Part shown: piece after piece, positions 8,618-16,681 of the stretch
Layout of the letters: each line of letters opens with the position of its first letter
How positions within the stretch are numbered: the first letter of the stretch is position 1
Position numbers and translations under genes: made by a program
NCBI RefSeq assembly: GCF_010560025.1
Contig: NZ_SAIY01000011.1
Location: 164,331 to 228,330 of the forward strand
Reading direction: 5' to 3'
Length of the DNA stretch: 64,000 nucleotides
Source: Verrucosispora sioxanthis
GTDB taxonomy: Bacteria; Actinomycetota; Actinomycetes; Mycobacteriales; Micromonosporaceae
Notes under the pieces: model-generated
Database searches by the model: none
What the model was told of the DNA's origin: nothing
What the model saw: only the letters and a program-made list of their open reading frames with translations

Positions 8618-9958
8618 ATCGGGATCGGGTTCGGGCTGTTGGTGCTCCTCGTCCGGTTGCACCTGGAGCCGCTGACGATCGTCGACCGCGGTGTCGTCCG
8701 GGTGCTCAACGAGGTCGTGTCGCCGCGGCCGTACCTGGTGAACGCACTCGACGGGACAACCCAGCTGGGCGGGCGGCCGGTCATGCACTGGCTGGTCGGC
8801 GTCGCCGCGTTGCTGCTGCTGGTGCGCCGGCGGGTCCGTCTCGCCGTCTACCTGCTGGCCACCACCGCCGGCGCGCTGCTGCTCGACCCGTCGGTGAAGT
8901 CGCTGGTCGGCCGGTTGCGCCCGGTGGTCGAGGCACCGGTGGCGATCGCGTCCGGCAACAGCTTCCCGAGTGGGCACGCGCTCGGGTCGACGGTGGTCTA
9001 CGGCGCGCTGCTGCTCGTGTTCCTGCCCGCGGTGCGCTACCGGAAGCTGTTCACGGCGGCCGTCGCACTGCTCGTGGTCGCGATCGGGGTGACCCGGGTC
9101 GCGCTCGGCGTGCACTACCTGACCGACGTGCTGGCCGGTTGGCTGCTCGGCGCGCTGTGGCTGAGCGTCACGGCGTACGCGTTCCGGCTGTGGCGGCGCG
9201 AGGCGGGGCACCCGGTGGCACCGCTCGACGACGGCCTGAAGCCGGAGGCCGATGAGGCGGTCAAACCGGCGCCGGACTCCAGCCGCCCGATCCCGCACCG
9301 GTGGGTCAAGGCCACCGAGATCCTGACCGGCTGGGTGTTCACGTTCGGCATCCTGTACGTCGTCGGCTACCTGTTGAAGAACCGCACCGAGGGCACCTGG
9401 CTGGGACGTTTCGACGACGGCGTGGTCCGGTGGCTGCAGACGTTGCGCACGCCCACGCTGGACGAGGTGAGCTGGGTGTGGAGCAATGCCGGCGACATCC
9501 GCGCCATCCTGGCCATCTCGCTGGTGTTCTGCTCGATCGCGTTGGCCGTGTGGCGGCAGTGGCGACCGGTGGTGTTCGTGGTGCTCACCATGGTCGGCGA
9601 GCTCACCCTGTTCCTGTGCACCGCGGCCAGCGTCCAGCGGGGCCGCCCGCCGGTGCCGCAGCTCGACAGCCCGATGTCCACGTCGTCGTTCCCGTCGGGG
9701 CACATCGCCGCGACGATGTGCATCTGGGTGGCGGTCGCGGTCCTGATCATGGACCGGGTGAGCAGCCGGTGGCGCTGGTTCGCCGTGGTGCTCGCGGTGG
9801 TCGTGCCGGCCGGTGTCGCGCTGTCCCGGATGTACCGCGGCACGCACCACCCGACCGACCTGCTCGGCGCCGCGATGCTGACCGCGCTCTGGGTCGGCCT
9901 GCTGTGGTGGTTGCTAAGGCCGAACGTGCGGGCAGCGCCGGCCGACGTGCGTACGTGA
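8537..9958 (+). CDS. Membrane phosphatase with two PAP2 domains
   Basis: 473 residues, about twice a single PAP2 protein. Domain 1 (about residues 55-215) carries all three acid-phosphatase motifs: K-SLVGRL-RP, SFPSGHALGS and TRVALGVHYLTD. Domain 2 (about 255-465) carries RGRPPVP, SFPSGHIAATM and LSRMYRGTHHPTD, but the Lys of its first motif is replaced (AASVQRGRP). Each half has the expected bundle of membrane helices. Such enzymes dephosphorylate undecaprenyl pyrophosphate or phosphatidic-acid-type lipids at the membrane face. ATG 8537 follows TGGAGG. The gene lies between 125-bp inverted repeats, and its 5' end is duplicated downstream. Confidence 0.9.
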   Translation: MAVDVATCGEAPPGRLAGRWVPLLVVAIGIGFGLLVLLVRLHLEPLTIVDRGVVRVLNEVVSPRPYLVNALDGTTQLGGRPVMHWLVGVAALLLLVRRRVRLAVYLLATTAGALLLDPSVKSLVGRLRPVVEAPVAIASGNSFPSGHALGSTVVYGALLLVFLPAVRYRKLFTAAVALLVVAIGVTRVALGVHYLTDVLAGWLLGALWLSVTAYAFRLWRREAGHPVAPLDDGLKPEADEAVKPAPDSSRPIPHRWVKATEILTGWVFTFGILYVVGYLLKNRTEGTWLGRFDDGVVRWLQTLRTPTLDEVSWVWSNAGDIRAILAISLVFCSIALAVWRQWRPVVFVVLTMVGELTLFLCTAASVQRGRPPVPQLDSPMSTSSFPSGHIAATMCIWVAVAVLIMDRVSSRWRWFAVVLAVVVPAGVALSRMYRGTHHPTDLLGAAMLTALWVGLLWWLLRPNVRAAPADVRT

Positions 9959-9972
9959 CGCTGCGCTTCGTC

Positions 9973-10097
9973 ACCTCGACGCCACCACGCTGGTGCGTGC
10001 GCTGGGCACCTGGTTCGGCCACCCGGCCTGAGCGCCGCATTAACGGTCGCCTCAGGTTCGCTCCGCATCACTAGGCCTCAGACAAGCGACGTAACCC
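9973..10097. repeat. 125-bp inverted repeat, right copy
   Basis: Reverse complement of 7954-8078. It begins 15 nt after the PAP2 stop codon and overlaps the start of the direct repeat 10041-10196, so the right-hand junction carries two superimposed duplications. Confidence 0.8.
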
Positions 10098-10196
10098 GCC
10101 TGTAGGGGGCTTAGTGATGGCAGTCGACGCAGCGCCGCCCGGGGAAGCACCGGCCGGTCGGTTGGCAGGCCGGTGGGTGCCGTGGTCGGTGATCGC
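10041..10196 (+). pseudogene. Duplicated 5' fragment of the PAP2 gene
   Basis: ATG 10117 opens a frame reading MAVDAAPPGEAPAGRLAGRW then VPWSVIAF, closely matching the first 28 residues of the PAP2 protein at 8537. Similarity to the PAP2 gene ends near 10196 and the rest of the gene is missing. The GTG of the following DedA-type gene lies about 50 nt further on. This is the scar of a duplication or recombination event; it may still supply a promoter or leader for the downstream gene. Confidence 0.7.
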
Positions 10197-10244
10197 ATTC
10201 TCTACCACGGAGCTACATCGGTCGGCCCCGCGGAGGGACGATCG

Positions 10245-12053
10245 GTGCGAAACCTTCGGCCGAAGCTTCTCGGCATGGATCTGACCCAGGCCGTGCTCGA
10301 GCACCCCTACCTGGTGCTCGGTCTCTTCGTGCTCATCGAGGGCCCGGCCGCGACGATCACCGCGGGCACCTTGGTGGGCGCCGGCGCTGCGGCGTTCTGG
10401 CCGATCTGGGTGATCGTCGCGCTGGCCGAGGTGGTGGGCGACAGCCTGCTCTACCTCGTCGGCCGGTCCGCCCGGCGGCCCTGGGTGGCGTCCCTGCTGA
10501 GCAGGCTCAAGGTGACGGCTCTGCTCGACCGGCTGACCAGGATGTCACTGCCTCGGCTGGTGATCACCGCCAAGCTCGTCGACGTCTTCGCCCTCCCGGC
10601 GTTCGTGTCGGCGGGACTCGCCGGGCTCCCGTACCGCAGATTCGCCGCCTGGGTGGGTGCCGCCGCCGCGGTCCGCGGCCTGGTGCTGATCGGTCTCGGC
10701 GCTCTCCTCGGCAGCCAACTGTCCGGCCTGCTCGCACTGCCCGGCGGCATCTTCCTGCTCACCGCGGCCGTCGCCGTGCCGGTCGCTGTCTTCCACCACT
10801 TCATGAAGCGACACCACCTACGAAAAGCCACACCATCTACGAAAGGTAGTTGTCCCATGCGCATTCTCATCGGTGCCGACACCTACGCCCCGCACGTCAA
10901 CGGGGCGTCCTACTTCGCCCAGCGCCTGGCCGTGGCACTGACCGCCCGGCACGAGGTGCACGTGATCGCGCCGTCGACGGACACCCGCACCCTTGCCAGC
11001 ATGTCCAGCGACGGCGTCGTCGAGCACCGCGTGCGTTCCTTGCCGGTGCCGGGTCACTCAGGTTTCCGGTTCTGCCCGCCACTGGGGCTGCGCGCGGCAG
11101 CGCGCCGGATCCTCGACGAGGTCCAGCCCGACGTGGTGCACGTGCAAAGCCACTTCCCGCTGTGCCGGGCGCTGGTCGACGCGGCGCGCGAGCGCGGCCT
11201 GTTCATCATCGCCACCAACCACTTCATGCCCGAGAACCTGATCCACTACCTGCCCATCGGCAATGCTGGCCGGGCGAGGGCGCACGAGTGGGCATGGCGC
11301 GACGCCGCCCGGGTGTTCGCCAAGGCAGACATCGTCACGGCCCCGACCCCGTACGCCGCCACGCTCGCCGTCGTCTCCGGTGTGTCCGGGCCGGTCCTGC
11401 CCATCTCGTGCGGAATCGACCTCACCCGCTTCCGCGAGCAGGCGCCCGCGGCCGAATTCCGATGGGCCTACAGCCTCGCGCACAAGCCCACCATCACGTA
11501 CGTGGGCCGACTCGACGCCGAGAAGAACCTCGACGTCGTGATGCGGGTGTTCGCGCTGGTGCGGCGCTCCCTCGATGTCCAGTTGCTCCTGGTCGGCACC
11601 GGGGCCGAGAAGCGGACACTGCGGTCGCTCGCCGGGGAGCTGGGCGTCGCCGAGCATGTCACGTTCACCGGCTTCATCCCTGACGAGGACCTTCCCTCCG
11701 CATACGCGGCGTCGACGGTCTTCGTCAACGCGGGCACCGCCGAGTTGCAGAGCCTGGTCACGCTCGAGGCGATGGCCAGCGGAAGGCCCGTGATCGGCGC
11801 CGATGCCGCAGCCCTGCCCCACCTCGTACGGGACGAGGAGACCGGCTACCTGTTCCCGCCCGGCGACGTTGTCGTGCTCGCCGAGCGACTGCTCACCGTG
11901 CTCTGCGACCCGAAGCACGCGGAAGAGCTGGGGCACCGGGCTCGTGCCGTGGCCGAGCAGCACGACCAGACCCGCACGGTGTCCGCGTTCGAGCAGCTCT
12001 ACCGGATCCGTCCGGCCCGTGAGGCGCCCGCGCCCGCCGAGGTCGCCGCATGA
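10245..12053 (+). CDS. DedA-family membrane protein fused to GT4 glycosyltransferase
   Basis: 602 residues in one uninterrupted frame. Residues 11-200 form a DedA/VTT-type integral membrane protein (PYLVLGLFVLIEGPAATITAG; R-P-W and the GPAAT/PALV region). Residues 205-600 form a GT-B glycosyltransferase of family 4: N-terminal RILIGADTYAPHVNGASYF, mid-region YVGRLDAEKNLDVVMRVF, and the donor-binding E-x7-E region TAELQSLVTLEAMASGRPVI. An ATG at 10857 with an upstream AAAGG could start the transferase alone, so two products are possible. GTG 10245 was chosen because GGAGGG precedes it. Likely role: mannosyl or glucosyl transfer to a lipid at the membrane, with the DedA part acting in lipid scrambling or flipping. 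The fusion could also reflect loss of an intergenic stop. Confidence 0.85.
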   Translation: MRNLRPKLLGMDLTQAVLEHPYLVLGLFVLIEGPAATITAGTLVGAGAAAFWPIWVIVALAEVVGDSLLYLVGRSARRPWVASLLSRLKVTALLDRLTRMSLPRLVITAKLVDVFALPAFVSAGLAGLPYRRFAAWVGAAAAVRGLVLIGLGALLGSQLSGLLALPGGIFLLTAAVAVPVAVFHHFMKRHHLRKATPSTKGSCPMRILIGADTYAPHVNGASYFAQRLAVALTARHEVHVIAPSTDTRTLASMSSDGVVEHRVRSLPVPGHSGFRFCPPLGLRAAARRILDEVQPDVVHVQSHFPLCRALVDAARERGLFIIATNHFMPENLIHYLPIGNAGRARAHEWAWRDAARVFAKADIVTAPTPYAATLAVVSGVSGPVLPISCGIDLTRFREQAPAAEFRWAYSLAHKPTITYVGRLDAEKNLDVVMRVFALVRRSLDVQLLLVGTGAEKRTLRSLAGELGVAEHVTFTGFIPDEDLPSAYAASTVFVNAGTAELQSLVTLEAMASGRPVIGADAAALPHLVRDEETGYLFPPGDVVVLAERLLTVLCDPKHAEELGHRARAVAEQHDQTRTVSAFEQLYRIRPAREAPAPAEVAA

Positions 12054-12695
12054 CAGCGACGACCGTCCGGCCAGGCACCTCCCGCTGGTACCGCAACGCC
12101 CAGCTGAGCCTGGGCCTGGGCACGGCGGCCGGATCGGGCCTGCTGCTGGTCGGCGACGTCGACCCGGTGGACCAGATGGTCAGCGAATCGATCCGGACCG
12201 TGCCGGGCGCCGTCCTGCTGGCCCTGGCGGCGTGCGGGCTCGCGGCAGCCGGCGGATGGCTCCTGGCCGGCGCCCGGCGCGTGCTGCCACCGGCCTGGCC
12301 CCTCACCCTGCTGCTGTCGGTGTGGTGCGTGTCCCTGGTCGCGGTGGTGGTGTTCCCCACGAACCTGCCGGGGACCGAACCGGGCGTCGCCGCCGGGCTG
12401 CATCGCTTCGGCGCGGCGCTGATGGCGGTGCTCCCACCGCTCTTCGCCCTGCTCATCGTCAAGCGTGCCGGGCGGGGGCCGACCGGCCCGGGTCCGCTGG
12501 CTGCGCGCGGCCGGGTGGTCAGCGTTCGCCGCGTGCGTCGTGTTCGCGGCGGTGAACGGGCCGGCGGTGCTGCTCGGCCAAGGTCCTCTCCCGTTCGCGG
12601 GCCTGGCCGAACGGGTTCTGCTGGCGCTCGTGCTCGTCGTGGTCGGGCTCTGCGCCTGGGTGCTCGAAGGGGAGGAGCGGTCCCGATGGACCTGA
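12050..12695 (+). pseudogene. DUF998-family membrane protein, frameshifted
   Basis: ATG 12050 overlaps the glycosyltransferase stop (ATGA). The first part reads as a multi-helix membrane protein of the DUF998 type (VLLALAACGLAAAGGWLLAG, then LTLLLSVWCVSLVAVVVFPT). At about 12470 the frame breaks inside a run of five G: removing one G joins KRAGRG to RPARVRWLRAAGWSAFAACV and continues to VLEGEERSRWT at the stop 12693-12695. The whole restored protein is 214 residues. The single extra G may be a sequencing error or a true inactivation. Function of DUF998 is unknown. Confidence 0.7.
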
Positions 12696-13283
12696 TGGTC
12701 ATGGTCGAGAACGCGATGACCTCTCCGGCCATCTACCTGGCGATCCTCGCGCTGACGATCCTCGACGCGTTCCTGCCGTTCCTGCCGTCGGAGTCGGTCG
12801 TCATCGCGGCGGCGGTCTTCGCCGTGTCGGGCATCCCGTCGCTTCCGCTGATCATCGTGCTCGCCGCGCTGGGCGCCTTCGTCGGTGATCACGTCGGCTA
12901 TCTCATCGGGCGCCTGTTGCGCGAGCGCCGTCCGGGCGGCCGCCTGATCCGCGCGGCCGACAGAATCGCCCCGCACCTGCACCGCCGGGGCGGTGCCCTG
13001 ATCATCGCGGGCCGGTTCGTCCCCGGCGGCCGCACCGCGATCGTGACCGCCAGCGGTGCCACCGGCTACCCGCTTGCCCGCTTCACCCTGTTTCACCGCC
13101 ATCGCCGCCGTCACCTGGGCCGGCTACTCCGGCCTGATCGGCTACCTCGGCGGCGCCGCCTTCGAATCCAACTCGACGCTGGGCCTGGCGGTCGGCCTCG
13201 GTCTCGCCCTGTCCATCACCGCGCTCGGCGAACTGGTCCGCTACGTGTTGCGCCGCCGCCGAGCGGCGACCGCGGCGGGATGA
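12686..13283 (+). pseudogene. DedA-family membrane protein, frameshifted
   Basis: ATG 12686, preceded by GGGGAGGAG, opens a typical DedA protein: ILDAFLPFLPSESVVIAAAV, GDHVGYLIGRL, then GRFVPGGRTAIVTASGATGY, the conserved basic/Pro core. Just after LARFTLF an extra T in CTGTTTCACC shifts the frame. Without it the protein continues FTAIAAVTWAGYSGLIGYLG and ends RRRRAATAAG at 13283, 198 residues in all. It overlaps the DUF998 gene by 10 nt and converges with a histidine kinase gene, overlapping its 3' end by 68 nt. This is the second DedA-type domain in the locus. Confidence 0.75.
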
Positions 13284-14793
13284 CCGCCGCGGGGCCATGC
13301 CCGAGGGCCGCCGTCCTCGTCGCGCCGCCGGAACGGGGCGGGTCAGCGCACCGCGCTGTCCTCTCCGGCGGCGCGGCGCGCGATCGGGGCGGGCGCGGTA
13401 GCGGCCGGAAGGTCGACCGGAGCAAAGCGCCACCGCGTGCGGAGCGGGCGACGGCAGCCCGGCCACCGTGGGCGTCGACGACCCGCTGCACGATCGACAG
13501 CCCGAGACCGGATCCCGGCAACGCCCGGGCACTGTCGGCACGGTAGAACCGGTCGAACACCCGCGGTACGTCAGCGGCGTCGATGCCCGGCCCGGCGTCG
13601 TCGACCTCGAGCACCGCCGAGGCGCCCTCGGCATGGAGCCGGATCTGGACCGGCTGGTCGGCGGGAGACCACTTGCCGGCGTTGTCGATGAGGTTGAGCA
13701 CCGCCCGCTGGAGCGCGGCGGGACGGCCGCTCACCCACACGGAGGTCACGTCGAGCGCGATCTCGATGTCGGGTACGCGGGAACGCGCCCGGGTCGCGGC
13801 GGCCACCACCACGTCGGCGAGGTCGAGCAGCTCGGTGTTTTCGTCGCTGACGTCACCGCGGGCCAGGTCGGTCAGTTCGGCGGCAAGGGTGCTCAACTCG
13901 GCCACCTGGGCACCGAGATCGTTGAGCAGCCGGGTCAGGCTCTCCGCCGGCAGTGCGCTGTCCAGGGTGCCGCGCCGGTCGAGCCGGATCAGCAGCTCGA
14001 CGTTGAGGCGCAGGCTGGTGAGCGGGGTCTTGAGCTCGTGGGCGGCGTCCTCGGCGAGCAGCCGCTGGGCCTGCCGGGAGTCCCGGAGCGCGGCGAGCAT
14101 GTCATTGATCGACTGGATCAGCCGACGGATCTCCCCGCCGCCTTCATCCCGGATGTGGGCGTCGAGATCCCGGGTGTGCGCGACACGTTCCGCGGCGGCG
14201 GTCAGCCGGTCGATCGGTGCCAGCCCGGTCCGCGCCACGGTCCGCCCGACAAGGGCGCCGCCGACCACGCAGAGCAGCCCGATCAGCAGCATGCCGAACC
14301 CGAACTGGTTGACCGGGCTGTCGTCGACGACGCGGGCCACCTGGACCGCGCCGTCGCCCGCCCGGAGCGTGTAGATGAGGTAGCCCTCCTCATCGCTGTC
14401 GTTCGACTCCATCAGGTCGGCCAAGCCGCCCTGCGCCACGCGCCCGGCGGGCTCGCTGACCGGGGGCAGCGCGGGTTGGCCGGCCGGCGTCCGGGTCGAG
14501 CCGTCGGGCAGGATGACCCGCACCAGCGGACCGGATCCGGGATACGGCGGCAGCGGGACCTGCGCCAGACCGACGCGATCCGCGGTCGCCGCCAGGACAC
14601 GAGAGTCGGCGCGCAGTTGATTCTCGGCGGTGTCCCGCAGCTGCCAGTCCAGCAGCTCACTGGATACCTGGAAGGCCATGAACACACTGACGGCGATGGC
14701 CGTCGCCGCGATCACCGTCAGCCTGGCCCGCAGGGACCGCCGGCGCCACCATCGGGTCAGCCGGCCCGGTTCCCGGCCGGCGGACCTGCTCAC
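13216..14793 (-). CDS. Sensor histidine kinase (HisKA/HAMP, MprB-like)
   Basis: 525 residues. Two membrane helices (LTVIAATAIAVSVFMAFQVS near 26-45 and FGMLLIGLLCVVGGALVG near 160-178) flank an extracellular sensor domain. A HAMP linker, HisKA with the phospho-His in LLAEDAAHELKTPLTSLRLN, and a HATPase_c domain (LNLIDNAGKWSP, DDAGPGIDAADVPRVFDRFY, GSGLGLSIVQRVVDAHGG) follow. Its start overlaps the response-regulator stop (ATGA). The last 60 residues after STFRPLP are Pro/Arg-rich and run antisense over the DedA 3' end, so the true C-terminus may be shorter or frameshifted. Confidence 0.92.
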   Translation of the reverse strand: MSRSAGREPGRLTRWWRRRSLRARLTVIAATAIAVSVFMAFQVSSELLDWQLRDTAENQLRADSRVLAATADRVGLAQVPLPPYPGSGPLVRVILPDGSTRTPAGQPALPPVSEPAGRVAQGGLADLMESNDSDEEGYLIYTLRAGDGAVQVARVVDDSPVNQFGFGMLLIGLLCVVGGALVGRTVARTGLAPIDRLTAAAERVAHTRDLDAHIRDEGGGEIRRLIQSINDMLAALRDSRQAQRLLAEDAAHELKTPLTSLRLNVELLIRLDRRGTLDSALPAESLTRLLNDLGAQVAELSTLAAELTDLARGDVSDENTELLDLADVVVAAATRARSRVPDIEIALDVTSVWVSGRPAALQRAVLNLIDNAGKWSPADQPVQIRLHAEGASAVLEVDDAGPGIDAADVPRVFDRFYRADSARALPGSGLGLSIVQRVVDAHGGRAAVARSARGGALLRSTFRPLPRPPRSRAAPPERTARCADPPRSGGATRTAALGHGPAAVIPPRSPLGGGATRSGPVRRAR

Positions 14794-15482
14794 GGAGGAG
14801 TCTCCCGCAACGTGTACCCCAGGCCGCGCAGCGTGTAGATCAATCGTGGCTCACCCTCGGCCTCCATCTTGCGGCGCAGGTAGCTCACATACACCTGGAG
14901 GTTGTTGGCGGTGGCGCTCATGTCGAAGCCCCAGATCGCCTCGAACAGCGCGTCGCGGGTCAACACCCGCGTCGCGTTGCGCAGGAGAACCTCAAGGAGG
15001 GAGAACTCGGTCCGGGTCAGGCGCAGCGGCCGCCCGCCCCGCCACGCCTCGAACCTGTCGGGATCGAGCCGGACATCGGCGAACGACAGGACCTGCGACT
15101 CGCCGTCGTCCGGCGTACGCCGGCGCAGCAGGGCCCGCACCCGAGCCAGCAACTCCTCAGTGGCGAACGGCTTGGGCAGGTAGTCGTCGGCGCCCGCGTC
15201 GAGTCCCGCGACCCGGTCGGAGACCTGGTCACGGGCGGTCAGCATCAGCACCGGCAGATCCCGACCCGCGGCCCGCAACCGCCGGCAGGTCTCCAACCCG
15301 CCGAGGCGGGGCATCATCACGTCGAGGATCAGCAGATCCAGCGTGTCACCGCCGGCCCCACCGACCTCGTCGAGCACGGCGAGACCGTTGGCGACGGTGC
15401 TGGTGTCGTAACCCTCGACCTGGAGCACCCGCTCGAGCGACTCACGGATGGCCGCGTCATCATCCGCGATCATGATCCGCAC
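14790..15482 (-). CDS. OmpR-family response regulator
   Basis: 230 residues. The receiver domain shows ADDDAAIRE, phospho-acceptor Asp in LLILDVMMPRLGGLET, the Thr/Lys pair in VLMLTARDQ and DYLPKPFATEELLAR. The C-terminal winged helix is of OmpR/PhoB type (LTRTEFSLLEVLLRNATRVL, then NNLQVYVSYLRRKME and the wing IYTLRGLGYTLRE). GTG 15482 follows a GGAAGGGGG tract; in-frame starts at 15521 and 15587 would lengthen the N-terminus. It is coupled to the kinase gene and resembles MprA/MprB-type envelope-stress systems, which is a family resemblance only. Confidence 0.92.
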   Translation of the reverse strand: MRIMIADDDAAIRESLERVLQVEGYDTSTVANGLAVLDEVGGAGGDTLDLLILDVMMPRLGGLETCRRLRAAGRDLPVLMLTARDQVSDRVAGLDAGADDYLPKPFATEELLARVRALLRRRTPDDGESQVLSFADVRLDPDRFEAWRGGRPLRLTRTEFSLLEVLLRNATRVLTRDALFEAIWGFDMSATANNLQVYVSYLRRKMEAEGEPRLIYTLRGLGYTLRETPP

Positions 15483-15770
15483 CCCGACCCGCCCCCTTCC
15501 AGTCGATGCCGTGCTGCTCATTGTCCGCGCCCAAGCTGAGACCAGGATTAGTGCGTTGCTGGGGACCGCGCGCCACGGATTCCTCAAGATTCACGTGACC
15601 GATCACGGTGGACGGTCACCCGGGATCGGCCGGCGTACCCGTCAACCATGATCCAGACTGGGCACGTAAGCGCACTGGCCATCACCCACGCGCACGAACC
15701 GCCCCTCAGACGGCACGCAGACATCGGAGCACCAGCAGAGCACCGGACTCCCACATAAGAGTCAAGGCCG

Positions 15771-15798
15771 CCGCAACCAGCGTTTCCGCTGGTTGCGG
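15771..15798 (-). terminator. Hairpin terminator downstream of the tRNA-Arg remnant
   Basis: A perfect 12-bp stem (CCGCAACCAGCG paired with CGCTGGTTGCGG) with a 4-nt loop, 13 nt beyond the 3' end of the tRNA-Arg fragment on the minus strand. No T-run follows, as is common in actinomycetes. Confidence 0.75.
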
Positions 15799-15811
15799 CG
15801 TTGATTGTATG

Positions 15812-15854
15812 GCGCGCCCGAAGGGACTCGAACCCCTAACCTTCTGATCCGTAG
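15812..15854 (-). repeat. tRNA-Arg(ACG) 3'-half fragment, attachment-site-like direct repeat (copy 1)
   Basis: On the minus strand this is CTACGGATCAGAAGGTTAGG followed by a complete T-arm (GGTTCGAGTCCC) and acceptor strand: the anticodon loop through the 3' end of a tRNA-Arg with anticodon ACG. The 5' half is absent, so it is not a functional tRNA. An identical 43 bp lies at 37977-38019 in the same orientation. Identity that begins exactly at the anticodon loop is the hallmark of tyrosine-integrase attachment sites. The 15855-15922 stretch beyond it holds no gene. Confidence 0.8.
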
Positions 15855-15922
15855 CCGGAACCCGGCGAAACGCCCCAAAGCTGCCGTTCCTTCTATGACG
15901 TACTGTTTCAGCCACCGTCCGT

Positions 15923-16552
15923 TCAGACGGGTGGGGCGGTGCCATACCGGGCGACCATGGTGCGGACGGCTTCGTCCACAACTGCGGTCGTGCGGTCGGG
16001 GGTCACCGTCCAGTCCGGGAGCACGAGGCTCGGCCAGAGCAGGTAGTTGGAGATCATCCCGAGGAACTGCGTAGCGGCCATCTCCGGATCAGCCACGTCT
16101 GCGGCTCCCGCTTCGCGCTCGGTCACGAGGTAGATCCGGACGGACTCGAAGTACGGCAGTTTGCCGCGCGAGAAGTGCGCCTTGGCCAGTCCGGGAAAGC
16201 GTGGCAGTTCGGCGATGACGATGCGGAACAGGTCGGTCATCGCCGGCTGGCTCAACAGCGTCGCGTAGCGCCGGCCGAGCACCGTCAGGCCGGCCGTCAG
16301 GTCACCGGCGGGTGGCACCTCGGCGACCTCGCTCTCGGCCCACGAGTCGATGACGATGGCATCGAACAGTGCCGCCTTGGTCGGAAACTGCTTGAACAGC
16401 GTCGCTTTCGAAACACCAGCACGGTCGGCAACACGCGCTAGTGATGCCCGGTCGTAGCCCAACTCGAGGAAAAGTTCAGTAGCGGCCCGCACGATGAGCG
16501 CGCGCTTCTCCTGCGCCACGCGCTGGTGATAGGCCGACGGCGCTGGGGTCAT
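15923..16552 (-). CDS. TetR-family transcriptional regulator
   Basis: 209 residues from ATG 16552. The N-terminal helix-turn-helix is canonical (ALIVRAATELFLELGYDRAS, LARVADRAGVSKATLFKQF, PTKAALFDAIV) and is followed by a ligand-binding domain of TetR_C_33/AefR-like character with mostly helical sequence. It is divergent from the SDR/oxidoreductase pair and should repress it through the tandem repeats in the shared promoter (16581-16597 and 16627-16643). In-frame codons upstream to 16636 would cover that operator, so the shorter start is preferred. Confidence 0.9.
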   Translation of the reverse strand: MTPAPSAYHQRVAQEKRALIVRAATELFLELGYDRASLARVADRAGVSKATLFKQFPTKAALFDAIVIDSWAESEVAEVPPAGDLTAGLTVLGRRYATLLSQPAMTDLFRIVIAELPRFPGLAKAHFSRGKLPYFESVRIYLVTEREAGAADVADPEMAATQFLGMISNYLLWPSLVLPDWTVTPDRTTAVVDEAVRTMVARYGTAPPV

Positions 16553-16578
16553 GCATCCATCATAGCGAGGCGAGTGGG

Positions 16579-16643
16579 TTGACTCACCACTCGACCCGGG
16601 CGTACCTTCGGCAAGGCGAGTCATTCGACTCACCACGCGACCC
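16579..16643 (+). promoter_or_regulatory. Divergent promoter with duplicated TetR-operator-like repeats
   Basis: GACTCACCAC-T/G-CGACCC occurs twice in direct orientation at 16581-16597 and 16627-16643. The second copy overlaps an inverted repeat GAGTC-ATTC-GACTC. A plausible sigma-70 promoter for the SDR gene is TTGACT (16579-16584), 18 nt, TACCTT (16603-16608), lying between the repeats. Binding by the adjacent TetR protein is inferred. Confidence 0.55.
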
Positions 16644-16681
16644 TACGGGTTGTCGTCTCTCGCTCGTACTCGGAGGATCAG

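Noticed and set aside
8189..9850. 553-codon minus-strand frame covering the PAP2 gene
   Set aside because: Only its last 53 codons look like a protein (lipoprotein signal); the rest is His/Arg/Gln-rich antisense.
15812..15854. Complete tRNA-Arg gene, or the short frame reading ARPKGLEPLTF
   Set aside because: The D-arm and 5' acceptor strand are missing, so no cloverleaf; the frame is the well-known translation of a tRNA T-arm.
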